NCBI RefSeq assembly: GCF_027595985.1
Contig: NC_073303.1
Coordinates: forward strand, 370,772,386 to 370,836,385
Length of the DNA: 64,000 nt
From: Sorex araneus
Lineage: Eukaryota > Chordata > Mammalia > Eulipotyphla > Soricidae
Direction: 5' to 3'
In this document: positions 23,398 to 35,382 of the stretch, piece after piece
How the letters are laid out: each line of letters opens with the position of its first letter
Numbering within the stretch: position 1 is the first letter of the stretch
Program-made: the position numbers and the translations under genes
The notes under the pieces: model-generated
What the model was told of the DNA's origin: nothing
Seen by the model: the letters and a program-made list of their open reading frames with translations, nothing else
Database searches by the model: none

Positions 23398-23717
23398 TTA
23401 TCAAACGCTTCCTTTTCAGCGGGTCCGACTTTGGGGGGAGAAACTCCAAACAATAATAGTGAGTTTTTTGTTGAAATATTGAATGTAATCAAAATAAAGT
23501 GAAAATAAAGTGAAATTTATCAGTTACACAGGTGGGGTGGGGGGCTGGGGAGGTAGGGGGTGGGGGGAACTATACTGGGATTCTTGGTGGTGGAATATGT
23601 GCGCTGGTGAAGGGATGGGTGTTCGAGCATTGTATAACTGAGACTTAAACCTGAAAGCTTTGTAACTTTCCACATGGTGATTCAATTAAACAAAAAAAAG
23701 AAGAAAAAGAAAAAAAA
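23398..23717 (+). mobile_element. L1 3'UTR insertion with perfect duplication
   Basis: Perfect 15-bp duplication GAGTCTCTTCTGTTT at 23383-23397 and 23718-23732. The inside ends as the lineage-specific L1 3'UTR (GTGGTGGAATATGTGCGCTG, GAAGGGATGGGTGTTCGAGC, GTGATTCAATTAAAC) plus an A-rich tail. The first 60-80 bp was not matched. Confidence 0.9.
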
Positions 23718-23732
23718 GAGTCTCTTCTGTTT

Positions 23733-23847
23733 AGTGAGGTACTTTGGAGATGTAATACAGATGGGGTTGACAAGTATAATAAACCAATAAGCTATCCCCA
23801 GGTTATTTACCCTTGATGCAGAAGATTTAATCGCTCTTGGTAGAAAT
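23733..23847 (+). mobile_element. Probable continuation of the split LTR-like repeat
   Basis: Resumes directly after the L1 duplication and would join to 23382. Assignment rests on the first part. Confidence 0.3.
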
Positions 23848-23859
23848 ACTTTGTGACTT

Positions 23860-24030
23860 TTTTTTTCTTTTTTGGTCACACCCGGCGATGCACAGGGGTT
23901 ACTCCTGGCTCTGCACTCAGGAATTACTCCTGGTGGTGCTCAGGGGACCATATGGGATACTGGGAATCAAACCTGGGTCGGCTGCATGCAAGGAAAATGC
24001 CCTACCCGCTGTGCTATTGCTCCAGCCCCC
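23860..24030 (-). mobile_element. SINE A, full length
   Basis: Perfect 12-bp duplication ACTTTGTGACTT at 23848-23859 and 24031-24042. Reversed body GGGTTACTCCTGGCTCTGCA and head with GTGCTATTGCTCCAGCCCC. Confidence 0.95.
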
Positions 24031-24150
24031 ACTTTGTGACTTCTGAGAACTAAGAAATGCTGCTTTATTGATGATTCATAAAGGGACAGACACATTTCAA
24101 TAGGACAAAGGAACATTTAATATGTGATAATCTCAGAGCTAGAAATTTCT

Positions 24151-24330
24151 TTAATTTTTTTGGCTTTTTCCATCACATCTCACTATACTCAGGTATTACC
24201 CCTGGCTCTGCACTCAGGAATCACTCCTGGAGGTGCTCATGGCATTGTATACGATAGCCCAGATCGAACCTGCTCTGATTGAGTGTAAGGCAAATGCCCA
24301 ACCCACTGTACTGTTGCTCGGGGGCCCAGA
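24151..24330 (-). mobile_element. Old SINE A
   Basis: CCCTGGCTCTGCACTCAGGA, GATCGAACCTGCTCTGATTG and CCACTGTACTGTTGCTCGGG in reversed order. Diverged. Possible short duplication AGAAAT. Confidence 0.8.
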
Positions 24331-24435
24331 AATGGAAGTTTTAAACCGTGGACGCTGTTATCACATTGATGAGTGCAGTAGTCTCTTCTTGTGTAAATTT
24401 GGGCAAGCCTTGTAGAATCAATTCTCTTGTCCATG

Positions 24436-24437
<2 letters not shown>

Positions 24438-24484
<47 letters not shown>

Positions 24485-24486
24485 AT

Positions 24487-24517
<31 letters not shown>

Positions 24518-24546
24518 CAAAGACAGAGAGACACACAGAGAGAGAA
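24438..24546. repeat. (TG)n then (GA/GACA)n microsatellite
   Basis: 22 TG units followed by GAGA and CAGAGA repeats. Confidence 0.95.
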
Positions 24547-25045
24547 TCTTTTAAATTTTCATGGAAATGGAATTCAAAAGGACTTTCAACAGCTAGCTTA
24601 ACCCCTATGCTTTGAAACCTTTTGAGGAAAGCCATTTATTTACTCAAAATCTGTTTCATGATATTCCTGTATCACATGCCTGGCACTAAAGACCCAGCCA
24701 TTAGCACCATCTCCTTTGTGGATTCCACTCCATCTTTTTGTTGTCTTTGTTACTGAAGGACGTGACTTGCAGACAGGAAGTATGTCATTCTCATTTCCGC
24801 ATCCCTCTTTTGCTGGCATAACACACTGAAAGAATGCTTAAGGTATTGGCTTACAAAAAATTATGGCTCATAAAACAACATAAAAAACATTGATGCAGTC
24901 AATGAGGTAATACCTGAACAAAGCAGAAACCATGGAGCATGTTCATAATCCTTCAGTCATCCTGACTTGTGAAATTTGGAATCCAGGTTTCTCTCTTCCC
25001 TTAACTATGTCACTCTGCAGTTTCCTGTGAGGCTGCCCCAGCTCA

Positions 25046-25047
<2 letters not shown>
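24547..25047. other. Unique non-genic stretch
   Basis: Nothing recognised. Confidence 0.4.
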
Positions 25048-25081
<34 letters not shown>

Positions 25082-25096
25082 TGTGTGTCTGTGTGT
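25048..25096. repeat. (GT)n microsatellite
   Basis: GT repeat with two CTGTGTGT interruptions. Confidence 0.95.
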
Positions 25097-25784
25097 AGAC
25101 ATTGGAGGAGGGTCTGTTGCTTTAAAAGATGAAACACAGGCATTTCTCCCCCTTATTGCTGTGCAGCCCCTTTTAACTTTCAGTGACTCTTATTTCCCTA
25201 GTCACAAATAGTAATTTGGTCTTTCCATGGTTTTTAATATATATTTTTCCATCTCCCTGGAGCACTATGAAAATTACCTTCTTTTATGTGGGATTCTGTA
25301 AAAGGCACCTTTAAGGCCCAAAGAGGAAAGGTGCTGTATTTAATACAAGCAATCTGGTAATGATGCATCGCAGGGAACTTGCAGGGGAGAACTGAACATT
25401 ATCTATAAAATATGGTGAGATCCTTAGAGAATAGGCATAGATGCGATTTTCTTCTGTGTTTATAAAAAAGAGTATCTCCCCTTTCATACAATTTTGTTGC
25501 GGTTGTTATTAAGTATTAAGACTGGGTATTGTAGGACGTGTGTGTGAAATAAGGATGATAGTAGAAAGGCATTTATTTCAATGTCGGTCAGCCAATTTTT
25601 CCAGTCAGTTATACAGAATTAAATGTACTGATATAAAACTAGGAAGCACGGGCTCTAATGTTTCTGTTCTCAGATTATTTAATACCTCTAGGAGATACTT
25701 GTGAACTTGAAGATGCTCCTGTATGAACAGAAAGAAGACAGAACATTTCAGAGTACTTTTCCAGACTTAATTTTTTGTTTGTTT
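25097..25784. other. Unique non-genic stretch
   Basis: Nothing recognised. Confidence 0.4.
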
Positions 25785-25937
25785 GTCATGGCTAAGACCT
25801 GCAGTACTCAGGGGCTATGTCTGACAGTGCTTATGGGTCACGACTGGGGACTCTGGAGTTACATACTGGTTGGAATAGGACCTGGGATTACCATAAACTC
25901 TGGACTGCTCAGTTATCTCTTCAGCACCACTGAAAAT
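25785..25937 (-). mobile_element. Very divergent SINE-like remnant
   Basis: CAGTACTCAGGGGCTATG, GACAGTGCTTATGGG and TGCTCAGTTATCTCTTCAGC follow reversed SINE A order weakly. Confidence 0.4.
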
Positions 25938-26002
25938 TCTGATTATCATTAGTCTAAAGATGTTTGGGGGCAAAGACCATAAATTTACTTATTTTTCATT
26001 TC

Positions 26003-26005
26003 TTT

Positions 26006-26036
<31 letters not shown>

Positions 26037-26172
26037 GCTTTTTTGGGTCCCACTCGGAAATTCACAGGAGTTACTTCTGGCTCATACACTCAGGAATTAC
26101 TTACTCCTGGCGGTGCTCGGGGGAACATATGGGATGCTGGGAATCAAACTGGGTCGAATGCATGCAAGTGCT
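26003..26172 (-). mobile_element. SINE A, head truncated, with (ATTT)n tail
   Basis: The (ATTT)n at 26003-26037 is the reversed tail. The body has a 4-nt expansion (TTACTTACTCC). It stops at GGGTCGAATGCATGCAAGTG, before the reversed head completes. A T-rich L1 end follows directly. Confidence 0.85.
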
Positions 26173-26185
26173 TCTTTATTCTTCT

Positions 26186-26240
26186 TTTTTTAATTTTTAA
26201 TTTTTTTAATTGAATCACCATGAGACAGACTAATACCAAT
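26186..26240 (-). mobile_element. Tiny L1 3' terminal fragment
   Basis: T-rich run then TTGAATCACCATGAGACAGA, the same start as the L1 3' end at 33718. Confidence 0.6.
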
Positions 26241-26249
26241 TCTTAATCA

Positions 26250-26310
26250 TAATCACAGTGCCAGGCAAATGATAAAAGCCCAATAACCCCTCATTTGTTG
26301 AATGAATATA
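26250..26310 (+). mobile_element. Possible L2 or MIR 3' end
   Basis: CAGTGCCAGGCAAATGATA then CCAATAA and ATTTGTTGAATGAAT follow the L2 3' end order (recalled). Confidence 0.5.
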
Positions 26311-29018
26311 TTACAAAATATAATCATTGGTGGAGATTTGTGTATGATTATTCAGGATGGAAATCCCAAGTCTTGACATGAGAGGCAGCAGTTACTGTTC
26401 AAAAGACAACTGAGTTGATATCATTAAGAGCATCTCTTGGGAAGGCAATAAAAGCTGTCAGACTGTCATATGGACCAGCTCTGAACAGATGCTGTTCTGA
26501 GGAATATGGGGGAAAAAATCCACCATGAATTGCAACCTAAAATTAACTATGTGAAATGCTATGTATTTCTATCAAGTAAAAATAGTCTGTGTGTTTGGTC
26601 CTACTTTTGAGTTTGAGTGAACCCAAGGGGAAGATTTAGAAGACTGAAGTGAGTAACGAACTTGTTGCAAACCTATTCAGCAGTGAGTCACATTTGGGTC
26701 TAAATATTCTACAAAATAGATTACAGTGCTACAATTTGGAGGTGGAACAAAGCATGCTCCGTTCTCTTTTGAGATACCTGGAGGGATAAAGAAAACACTT
26801 GTGTTCATTGTAGATAACTTTAAGGCCCAGCTTAGGACATGTATTTCAGGCATCTGGGTACCACAGCATAAGTAAGAAACACAAAACAACAGCATGCAAA
26901 ATGAGATAGTTTTCTCCAGTTAAGATTCTGCATGCCTTTGTTTATATTATAATCATCACTTCTTAAAATTGAGATTTTTTTTTTTACTTTCCAAAGAAAA
27001 TCACCACTGCAAATTTGTGTCTGGAACATTCATCTTGAGAATATTTATAGGAAACCCAAACAGACGGGTTTTAGGACATTTAAATAGACTCTAGCAGGCA
27101 TGGCGCATGGGTGGCAGAGAAAAATATCCAGAAAAAGACAAAAATTAAAAAAGTTTGACAGATATGGTCTTAAAAAAACGATTTGGTGAAAATTAATATA
27201 GACACACATGGGTCAGGGGCATGTCTAATATATTTCTGGGTTCCATGATGAGAAATTTTGAATCAGAAAGTCTGTTTTTTTTTCTGTTTGCAAGACTTAA
27301 ATAGGAATTTTATATATCAGCTGCTGCTATGCCCATGTGATATTTGCTAATATCCTATGAGAGGTTTCTCAGGTGTGGACAAACCATGCTTGGCCCAAAT
27401 ACTAGAAACAGCTGGACTATCTCTGCTCCATCTGGAATGTTGCCTTGCTTGGAGGTGTGAATGAGAGGATATATGCTGGCAGCTGTTAATTTGTGGGCCT
27501 CAGCTCAGTTTATTGTCTGTGGTTCATTTCATAAAACCTGGTCTCTATTATAGCCAATTTTTCTCTCTAAAATCCCCCAATTTTAAAAACTGAAAATTTT
27601 GAATATTTTATTTAAAAATAGTCTTGTTCAGATAGTGGTGGAGGAATATTGGCTCTTTTAAGGTGGGGGTGGTGAGGTAACACTGCATCCCTGAAGCACA
27701 AGGAAATGAGAAATTAGCCACATTTATAAATGATTATAGATTGAAACTTACCAGAATCCCAAAAGCTCTGTTAGCCTTTATTAGAATGTCAGATCATCAA
27801 ATGTATTCAATAACAATGATTTAAAACAAACATATAGGCCTCATAGCCATATTCAATGCTAAATACTATTTAAAATATTTCTAGAATGAACCTAACCTGA
27901 TAAAGGGATCTAATTAATAAGGATAGAAGCATCGAAAGAGTTGTTACTAGCACCAGGTAAATAATAGTCTAGGGTAAGTGAAATTTGACGGTTCTAATTG
28001 ATCTGTAATATTACAAAAGAATGATAACGTCCACCCCTGGTTTGCCTTTAAAATGCTTAAGGAGAGTCCCTGTATATCCACGGAGGCTTCAGCATAATAT
28101 AACTGCATAAAACCTATGCTAGTGCCAAGATGCTAAAGAGAATCATTTGTTTTCCTAATAGCTCTATTTCAGCAGACCTTGGCCTTCCTAGGAAATGCCC
28201 TGTTAGCAAAGCTGTCATTCCCCCATGATCTCTGGACGAAAGGACGGTGATGGAGCACAGACTTCTGCACTGATTGTAGGCTAGCATTTTTCCTTTATTT
28301 TTGAAAGAATTTATAATTTGTAGTCCATGTTCCTTTGGCTATAATGGACTGAAGTTTGATTCAAGGTAAAAACTCATCCCAAGTAGGGGAATTATACACT
28401 GGAGAAATATTTACAAGATGCACTGTAATCTTTCCAGCTAGAGTACATTAGCTTTCCTTCTCCTATCCAGGCACTTGAAATTGATACACTGAATATTTCC
28501 TTTTCCCCAGGTCACAGTATAAGAATAATATCATTTAGCTTACAAATTGTACCTTGGAAGTCAAACTTTATGTGGTATAAAACTAGGATGGGTTGATGCT
28601 GTTTTGGCAATTTATAGACCAAACATCTACAATGCCCTTGGGTGTTCAGGGATAATGAGGGAGATATGATTGAATGGTACTCCCTGTTTGAAATTCTTCC
28701 CCAGCTTCTTGTATAGAACCTTGAGTTTAATTCATATCCTCACTCTGACCTATGAGGACTGACTAAAAGGACTTAGATCGTCTTTCTGAACTCCATCTTG
28801 TCTCAGATCTCCTTTCCACTCCTTTCTAGGTGTATTTCTCATCTAATAATCTTCATAGTCACCCACGTCATCCCTCCCTCATAGAATTTGGTTGTTTCTC
28901 TGCTAATATACTCTCTCTATACCGGACTGATTGCATTCTATTAATTTAAATGTCTTCTACTTTGAGAGGCGTCAGAGCTGCCCATCATAAAGCATTTTAC
29001 CAGGTACTCAATTACATT
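26311..29018. other. Unique non-genic stretch of about 2.7 kb
   Basis: No SINE, LINE, exon or RNA gene was recognised. Confidence 0.4.
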
Positions 29019-29029
29019 GCTTTGATTTT

Positions 29030-29202
29030 GTTTTTTCTTTTTGGGTCACATCCGGCGATGTACAGGGGTTACTCCTGGCTTTGCACTCAGGAATTACTCC
29101 TGTGGCGGTGCTCAGGGGACCATATGGGATGCTGGGAATCGAACCCAGGTTGGCCACGTGCAAGGCAAATGCCCTACCTGCTGTGCTATTGCTCCAGCCC
29201 CT
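29030..29202 (-). mobile_element. SINE A, full length
   Basis: Reversed body GGGTTACTCCTGGCTTTGCA, reversed B box GGAATCGAACC at 29136-29146, and head end CTATTGCTCCAGCCCC. Duplication GCTTTGATTTT at 29019-29029 and GCCCTGATTTT at 29203-29213 (two mismatches). Confidence 0.92.
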
Positions 29203-29213
29203 GCCCTGATTTT

Positions 29214-30065
29214 TTAAAAATCAGTCTAATTATTTTTGGTTGATTTTTTTTCAATCCTCCCTGCTAGATTATAAGTTTAGTCATATCAGATCCTTTTGTT
29301 CACTTGCTACGCACGAAGCAATAGCTAGTGATAATTGGCATCTACTCTATTTGTTGAATGAAGCAGTGAATAAAAAAATTAAGTGGGCTTTTAGTCTAAG
29401 AACAAATTAAAGCAAGGGGAAGTCAGTTCTCTTCTCTTTGCTTCTCTTGGAGCATGCATGCTTTAATTTCACATTTAAATTCCATGAAAGGCAGTATCAA
29501 AGGGTACTTTCAATTTGCTTCAAACAAAAAATTTGAGATAGAGAATGTAGAATGCAAAGTTTTTTGCTATGTCCCTAGAGCTAACAGCACCCAGGGACTT
29601 GAATCTATCTGCAGCATGAATTGATTAAGTTTCCAATGTCTGGCATTTAACATGAAGCTCCTCATTGGTTCTATAAATCTTTTGACCTAGAGGGATCCTT
29701 CACATTTCTCATGGACATTCTGTACTATTGAGATGTCAAGGAGATGAAATAAATATAACAAATTCGAGAAGTCAGATGCAATAGCATGCCAAAGGGAATC
29801 TCTCCAATTGTTTTGTTCATTCTATTTTTCTCCTCATTTTTTTCAAAATTATTTCTTGTTCTTTTTTATGGGCTTGGTCTAACTTGGAATCTCTGACACC
29901 TTGAACCCATCATAAAAAGTTTCTAGGGGAAATAAAATAATAGGAATAATTGAAAAACTCAGTACAAAGACTGTTCAAAATTTTCAAATATTAGCATGCA
30001 TCATTTTCTGACATAAGTTTCCTCTCTGGCCATCATGGGTTGTGATTCCTACATTTTACTTGACT
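29214..30065. other. Unique non-genic stretch
   Basis: A possible L2 3' end lies at about 29300-29370 (CTATTTGTTGAATGAAGCAG). Nothing else recognised. Confidence 0.4.
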
Positions 30066-30075
30066 TAATACTAAA

Positions 30076-30270
30076 GGGACTGGAGCGATAACACGGTGGG
30101 TAGGGCATTTGCCTTGCACGTGGCTGACCTGGGTTCGATTCCTCTGTCCCTCTTGGAGAGCCCGGCAAGTTACTGAGAGTATCCCGCCCACACGGCAGAG
30201 CCTATGGAGACGTTACTGGTGCCTGCTTGAGCAAATCGATGAACAATGGGAGGATGGTGCTACAGTGCTA
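30076..30270 (+). mobile_element. SINE B with internal deletion
   Basis: Head with intact B box GGTTCGATTCC, body TTGGAGAGCCCGGCAAG, then a jump from GCAGAGCCTA to TGGAGACGTTACTGGTGCC. Duplication TAATACTAAA at 30066-30075 and 30271-30280. It ends GTGCTACAGTGC with no A-tail. Confidence 0.93.
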
Positions 30271-30280
30271 TAATACTAAA

Positions 30281-31169
30281 AGATTTAATTGTGCCTTTTT
30301 GGTGGGAGAAGAATGCTCTCTCCAACAGTGCTCCGGACTGTTTGAGACCCAGGGCTGCCTCTGGACTGGTGGTTCTGCAGATGTGCTGCTTGCTAAGACC
30401 CTGTGGTGCTGAAGATTTCCCAGACCAACCCAGGGATGCTCCAGACATCCCAGGAGGCCGTGAGTGCTTTCCCGTTGGTGCTGGCTGCCTGCTGTGTGTT
30501 CAAAAAGTGTTTGGACACTTCCCGCGTGCATTTGATGCTCCTGAGCCACTTCATGCAGCACCAACAGGGACATGAAGAAGGGAACAGGGCCGCTGAGACG
30601 GTTGATGAGCAGTTGCTTCCCCCCCCCCCCCCGCCCCGATCTTGGTCCAGCCCTTTATTCCGTTCTTCCTGTTCACCTATTTCAGTCTCACTCTGTCCTC
30701 TATTCCAGGCTCACACTGCCTCTCATTCCTGTCTTCTACTGTCCTTCATGCTAGTCTCCTCTCTAGCCCTGTCTTACGGCTTGTGTTATAGAGAACAATC
30801 ACCAAGGGTTGGGGTAGAACAGCAGGGGAAGCAGAGCAGGAAGGAGAAGTTCAAGATGAATGGGAGCGGAGTGCTTCCAGAGCACTGTAATGGGAGTTAC
30901 CAGTAAGCCTAAGCTCCTAGTGGCAGAAGGGAAAGGAGACCAACGTCATCCATCACATGTAAGGCAAGACAGTGATAATCAGTATTATCACTATGGTCTG
31001 ATTTTATTCTATTTTTAAAGACACTATAAGCTTTCTGTTCAGTTCAAAACAGAATCCCAGCCCGTCTCTCTCAATCTGGTGTAGCAATTTTTATACACCA
31101 CATCACGTGTGATTAACTTTACAAGTATTCTTGAAATTTCATCCTTTAATTATCTAGTTTTTTATGCTA
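30281..31169. other. GC-richer unassigned stretch
   Basis: 30300-30900 is clearly richer in G+C than its surroundings and contains a poly(C) run at 30619-30637. A 167-aa plus-strand frame (30403-30906) runs through the poly(C) as a proline tract. It has no recognisable domain, so a gene is not supported. Confidence 0.35.
30619..30637. repeat. Poly(C) tract
   Basis: 14 C residues, then GCCCC. Confidence 0.9.
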
Positions 31170-31332
31170 GGGGGCAGGTTTGGGGCCACACCTGGTGGTA
31201 TTCAGGCTTTCTCCTACCTCTGTGCTCAGAGATCACTCCTGGCGGTCTCAGAGGACCATATGTGGTGCTAGGGATTTTACTGGGCTAAACTGAAGGAAAG
31301 CACTTTAATCCTGTATGATTTCTCTGACTCCC
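31170..31332 (-). mobile_element. Old SINE A-related copy
   Basis: GGGGCCACACCTGGTGG, CTCAGAGATCACTCCTGGCG, GACCATATGTGGTGCTAGGG in reversed order. The head part is decayed. Confidence 0.75.
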
Positions 31333-32680
31333 AATTAATGTTCTAGGATATGACTTGAGCTCACAGCTCCTGAATAAATGTAATATTTTGCATCTGTAGC
31401 CTGCATCCCATTGAGTGCTTCGCTGGAAACAAATGATGATTGTCCATTACCACGTTTCACCAGTTGGAGACAATACATAGGACTGAGTTCTGCAAGATAA
31501 TTCTGGAACCCAGGGAGCTTTGGACATACTGAGAGGTTGATAGGTTTGAAACGTGCAATCATAGGATTAAAATTTAGGGAAAGAGAATGCAAAGAGCGTA
31601 TTTGGGAGAATGGTCGATAAATGAAGTTCTAATGTTATGACCTTGTAAAATTACTTAATCCTACATATTTGGCTACTATTAAGTGTAATATGAGATTAAA
31701 ATATTGCTATATATATTTGTTTCAAAACTTCCATGGTGCAGATAGATTAATATCTATCGGTACTATATATTACTATATGCATGGATATATGATTTTACTC
31801 ACTTGCAGTATTAAGATGCATAGTTGAATATTGGATAAAATAAGGACAGAATTAATAGGTGAGGGTATGTATTAAGAAACTTCTATCATGTTCTTCCGGG
31901 CTACCAGAGAGATTTTAAGTGGTTTAATTAGAAACTAAAATATAATTTTGGATAAATCATTTTATTAAATAAATAGAACTCATTTCAAAATGATTGAATA
32001 GAAAACTGAGTTAGAAAGAGAATAAGAAAGTTAGTTTTTCAAAGGAGAACACAAAATGGGTACATATGCAGAGATTTAAAGAGAGCAGCAGAAGTTGAAA
32101 CTCAGTCACAAGAAAAAGTTTAACTCCAAACTGAACAGGATTAATAAAGTCCCTTGTAGCAGGAGTTAATTTTTAAGTGATATCTGAAAATTATCCTCAA
32201 CACAAATTTGAAATTATTTTGCAAATAATATTTGAGCATATATGTTCTATATCTCAAAAAACCCTATGAAACATGATTATAAAATTAAAAATGTATAGTA
32301 AAAATATTAATGAAACAAAACCAATACATTTGAATTTTAGAATTACTGAATATGAAACACAGCAGTAAAATAAATTAAAGTATCATGGAACAAAGAGAAA
32401 AGTAATTGATACTTAAAACTATCAACCATATTTAAAGCACATAATGCAGTAAATATTACACCTAGTGATGAAAATGCTTATCTAATGATTTAAGTGCTAT
32501 ATTAGAGAAAGTTCAACAGAACAATAGTGAATTCAAAGATTTAGGAAATTATATATAATATGAAGCACCTGCAGAAAGATAGTAGGAAATATATGAGGAG
32601 AGACATAAAGAATTGAGTGAAAACAACAGATTTATTTAATCGGAAATTTGTAAAGAGAAGATAGAAACAGAGATAAGAAA
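31333..32680. other. Very AT-rich stretch
   Basis: About 1.3 kb of A/T-dominated sequence, possibly including an unrecognised old LINE. No gene. Confidence 0.35.
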
Positions 32681-32684
32681 CTAC

Positions 32685-32795
32685 TGGCCTGGGTTTTATC
32701 TCCAGCACTTACATTTGGTCCCTCAAGCAGTGCATGGGATGATTACCGAGAACAGAGTCAGGAATAAGCCTTAAGCACTCTCAAGCACGGCTGAG
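32685..32795 (+). mobile_element. Divergent SINE A 3' part
   Basis: GGCCTGGGTTTTATCTCCAG, AGAGTCAGGAATAAGCC and CACTCTCAAGCACGGCTG fit the plus-strand SINE A body. The microsatellite sits where the tail would be. Confidence 0.5.
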
Positions 32796-32798
32796 ATG

Positions 32799-32811
32799 GA
32801 GGAGAGAGTGA

Positions 32812-32900
<89 letters not shown>
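32799..32900. repeat. (TG)n then (AG)n microsatellite
   Basis: Runs of TG and then AG, probably grown from a SINE tail. Confidence 0.95.
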
Positions 32901-32902
<2 letters not shown>

Positions 32903-32964
32903 GGTTGAAAAGAATAAGAACATTGCTAAAGAGAAAATAAGAGAACATTGTTAAAGATAAATTG

Positions 32965-33478
32965 TCACCTTATATACAATGGAATACTACTTAGCTATAA
33001 GAAAAGATAAAATAACGTAGTTTACCACTGTGTGGGCGGAACTGAGGGTGTCATACTGAGTCAATAAGGTAGCAGTACATGGCCAAAGGCATTCGAGAGC
33101 ATGTGAACTGAGCAAACTCAGTCACAGAAAAAAGTTTAGTACATAGAGCTGAGCCTGGGAGTGGGGGCTGAGGAAAGATGGTGGGGAACGGTCCTGGGAA
33201 ATTGGTGAAAAGAAGCAGATAGTCTGGGGGCAGTCATGGTGTTAGAACATTGCATGCATTAAACTACTTGTAAATCTCTTTGTAAATCTATAAATTAATT
33301 ATCTATTTGATAATTAATTTGATAAAACACATAGATAACTCATATCTATTTATAATAGATATCACAATATATATTTACAATAGATGTTACAATAGATATT
33401 ACTTTAAATACTACAATGGATATTTACATATAGATAAATAAATTACCCATGATGCTTCAATAAAAACTGAAAAAAAAA
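32965..33478 (+). mobile_element. L1 3' end, older subfamily
   Basis: Begins with the conserved end of L1 ORF2 (TACAATGGAATACTACTTAG). It continues with a 3'UTR (GGGGGCTGAGGAAAGATGGT, GGTGTTAGAACATTGCATGC) and an ATAGAT-rich patch at 33290-33440. It ends CTTCAATAAAAACTG plus A-tail. Confidence 0.75.
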
Positions 33479-33699
33479 GTCCTTCCTTATCTCCATTTCA
33501 GAATTCATAAGGAATAACAGATAAATGTAATGTATCTTCGCCCAGGTACATCACCTTCATATTTAAGACCAAGGAGCTATCTTACCTAAGTGACAGAAGA
33601 TATAAACCCTGGCAAAGTGATGGCAAATAAATTCATGTATGACTTACCCAAAGTAGCAGAAGTTAGAAAAACTAAAGCATAGAGATGAAGCAACTGCAA

Positions 33700-34385
33700 G
33701 TCTTTTATTTATTTATTTTTATTGAATCACCATGAGACACAGTTACAAAGCTTTCATGATTGAGATTCAGTCATACAAAGAATAAATACCTATCCCTCAA
33801 CCAGTATACATTTTCTATCACCAATGTCCCCCGTATCCCTTTGCCACCCCCACCTGACCCCACCCACTGCAATTATGGCAGACATTTCCTTCTTACTCTT
33901 TTTCTACTTTTGGACATTATGATTTGCAATACATATACTGAGAGGCCATCATATCTGGCTCTTTGTTTACTTTCAGCACACATCTCTCATCTTGAGCAAT
34001 CCCTCCAAGCATCATTGAATTAATGTTCCCTTCTTGATTCTTGATTTTGATTTTTGATTTCATCTCTCTGTTAATTAGCTGCCTTCTCCCCCAGTTCATG
34101 AGACAGGCTTCCAATTATGGAGCAATATTCCTGGTCCTTGTGTCTACTGTCCTTGGGTGTCAGTCTCATATTATGTTATTTTATATTCCACTAATGAGTT
34201 CAATCATTCATTGTCTGTCCTTCTCTTTCTGACCCATTTCACTTAGCATGATACCTCTATGTCCATCCACTTATAAGCAAATTTCATGACTTCATCTTTT
34301 CTTACAGCTGCATAGTATTCCTCTGTGTAGATGTACAATTGCTTCTTCAACTAGTGCTTCTTTAACCAACTTTAATAAGTTGGTG
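33700..34385 (-). mobile_element. L1 3'UTR and ORF2 end
   Basis: The reversed A-tail (TTTATTTATTTTTATTG) is followed by ATCACCATGAGACACAGTTA, the antisense 3'UTR, then TTTCACTTAGCATGATACC and CATAGTATTCCTCTGTGTAG, the antisense end of ORF2. Further L1-like traces continue weakly to about 34620. Confidence 0.85.
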
Positions 34386-35219
34386 TGGTTACCTCTATAA
34401 TACTAAAATGGCCAATACCCTTGATTATGGTCTTGGGTCACTGTTAGTCCTCCTCCCCCTGCCATCCTCCCATGGCATAACCCGGGCCAAAGGATTTGCC
34501 ATCATTTGAATCTTTCCATTTCTTTACCTTATTATTACTCAGTATACCACAGGTAAGTGAGAACATCTAGTATTTGTCCTTGAGAAGCATGCTTTTTCTT
34601 CTGCCTTACTGTCAACATTTCAGACACCTATAGATGATAGGCTACTTAATTGATAGTATATTATGAAATACATTTTTATTTATTATGGAGAGTTAAGAAT
34701 CCTCTCTCTCCCTCCATGTGTGATATGCGATAAAGTAGCAAAATTATTTAAGGACTCTCACCTTTCTGCTGTAATTTGACTATTCTAGTTTCAATTCAGC
34801 AATATTTGAAGCTTCAAAAATACTAGTAGTATTTTTGTTAATACTAAATTGTGGATAACTCAACAACCTCTAACCAACGCCATATTGCATCTGACAGTTT
34901 TTAATAATGCACCTGCCTATGCATTATCTCAGAGCCTCATACTAGTCAACACCAAAGTTCTTTCTCTTCTTAAAATCCCTATTTTGAAACCTCATAATCA
35001 CCATATTAGAAGACCGGACCTAGGGAAGTGATTAGGTTGTGAAAGATAAAACATGGGGGATAGAATTTGTATTCTGATAAAAAGAATTCTTCCAAAGCAC
35101 TACCCAGAAATCTCTGCTACTCCATATACTCTTTACAGAGGAAGATGGATACGTGCAGGACTTGGGAGGATCAATATTTTCAATATAGGCACAGAAAATA
35201 TATGTTTAAGATCTTTTAT
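34386..35219. other. Mostly unassigned stretch
   Basis: Possible further L1 antisense remnant at 34530-34620 (GGTAAGTGAGAACATCTAGT). Otherwise nothing recognised. Confidence 0.35.
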
Positions 35220-35382
35220 GCTGGAGCTGGAGTGAGTGGACAGTGTGCAGGGCATTTGCATGAGGCTGACCTGGCTCCATCCCAATATCTCATATGCCCC
35301 TGAGCCCTGCCAGGAGTGATCCTTCAATCCAGAGCTAAAAGTAAGGTCTACAAACAGACGGTGTGGCCAAAAAAAAAATTAA
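35220..35382 (+). mobile_element. Divergent SINE A
   Basis: GCTGGAGCTGGAGTGAGTGG, CAGGGCATTTGCATGAGGC, GACCTGGCTCCATCCCAATA, CTCATATGCCCCTGAGCCC, then poly(A). The B-box region is mutated. Confidence 0.8.
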
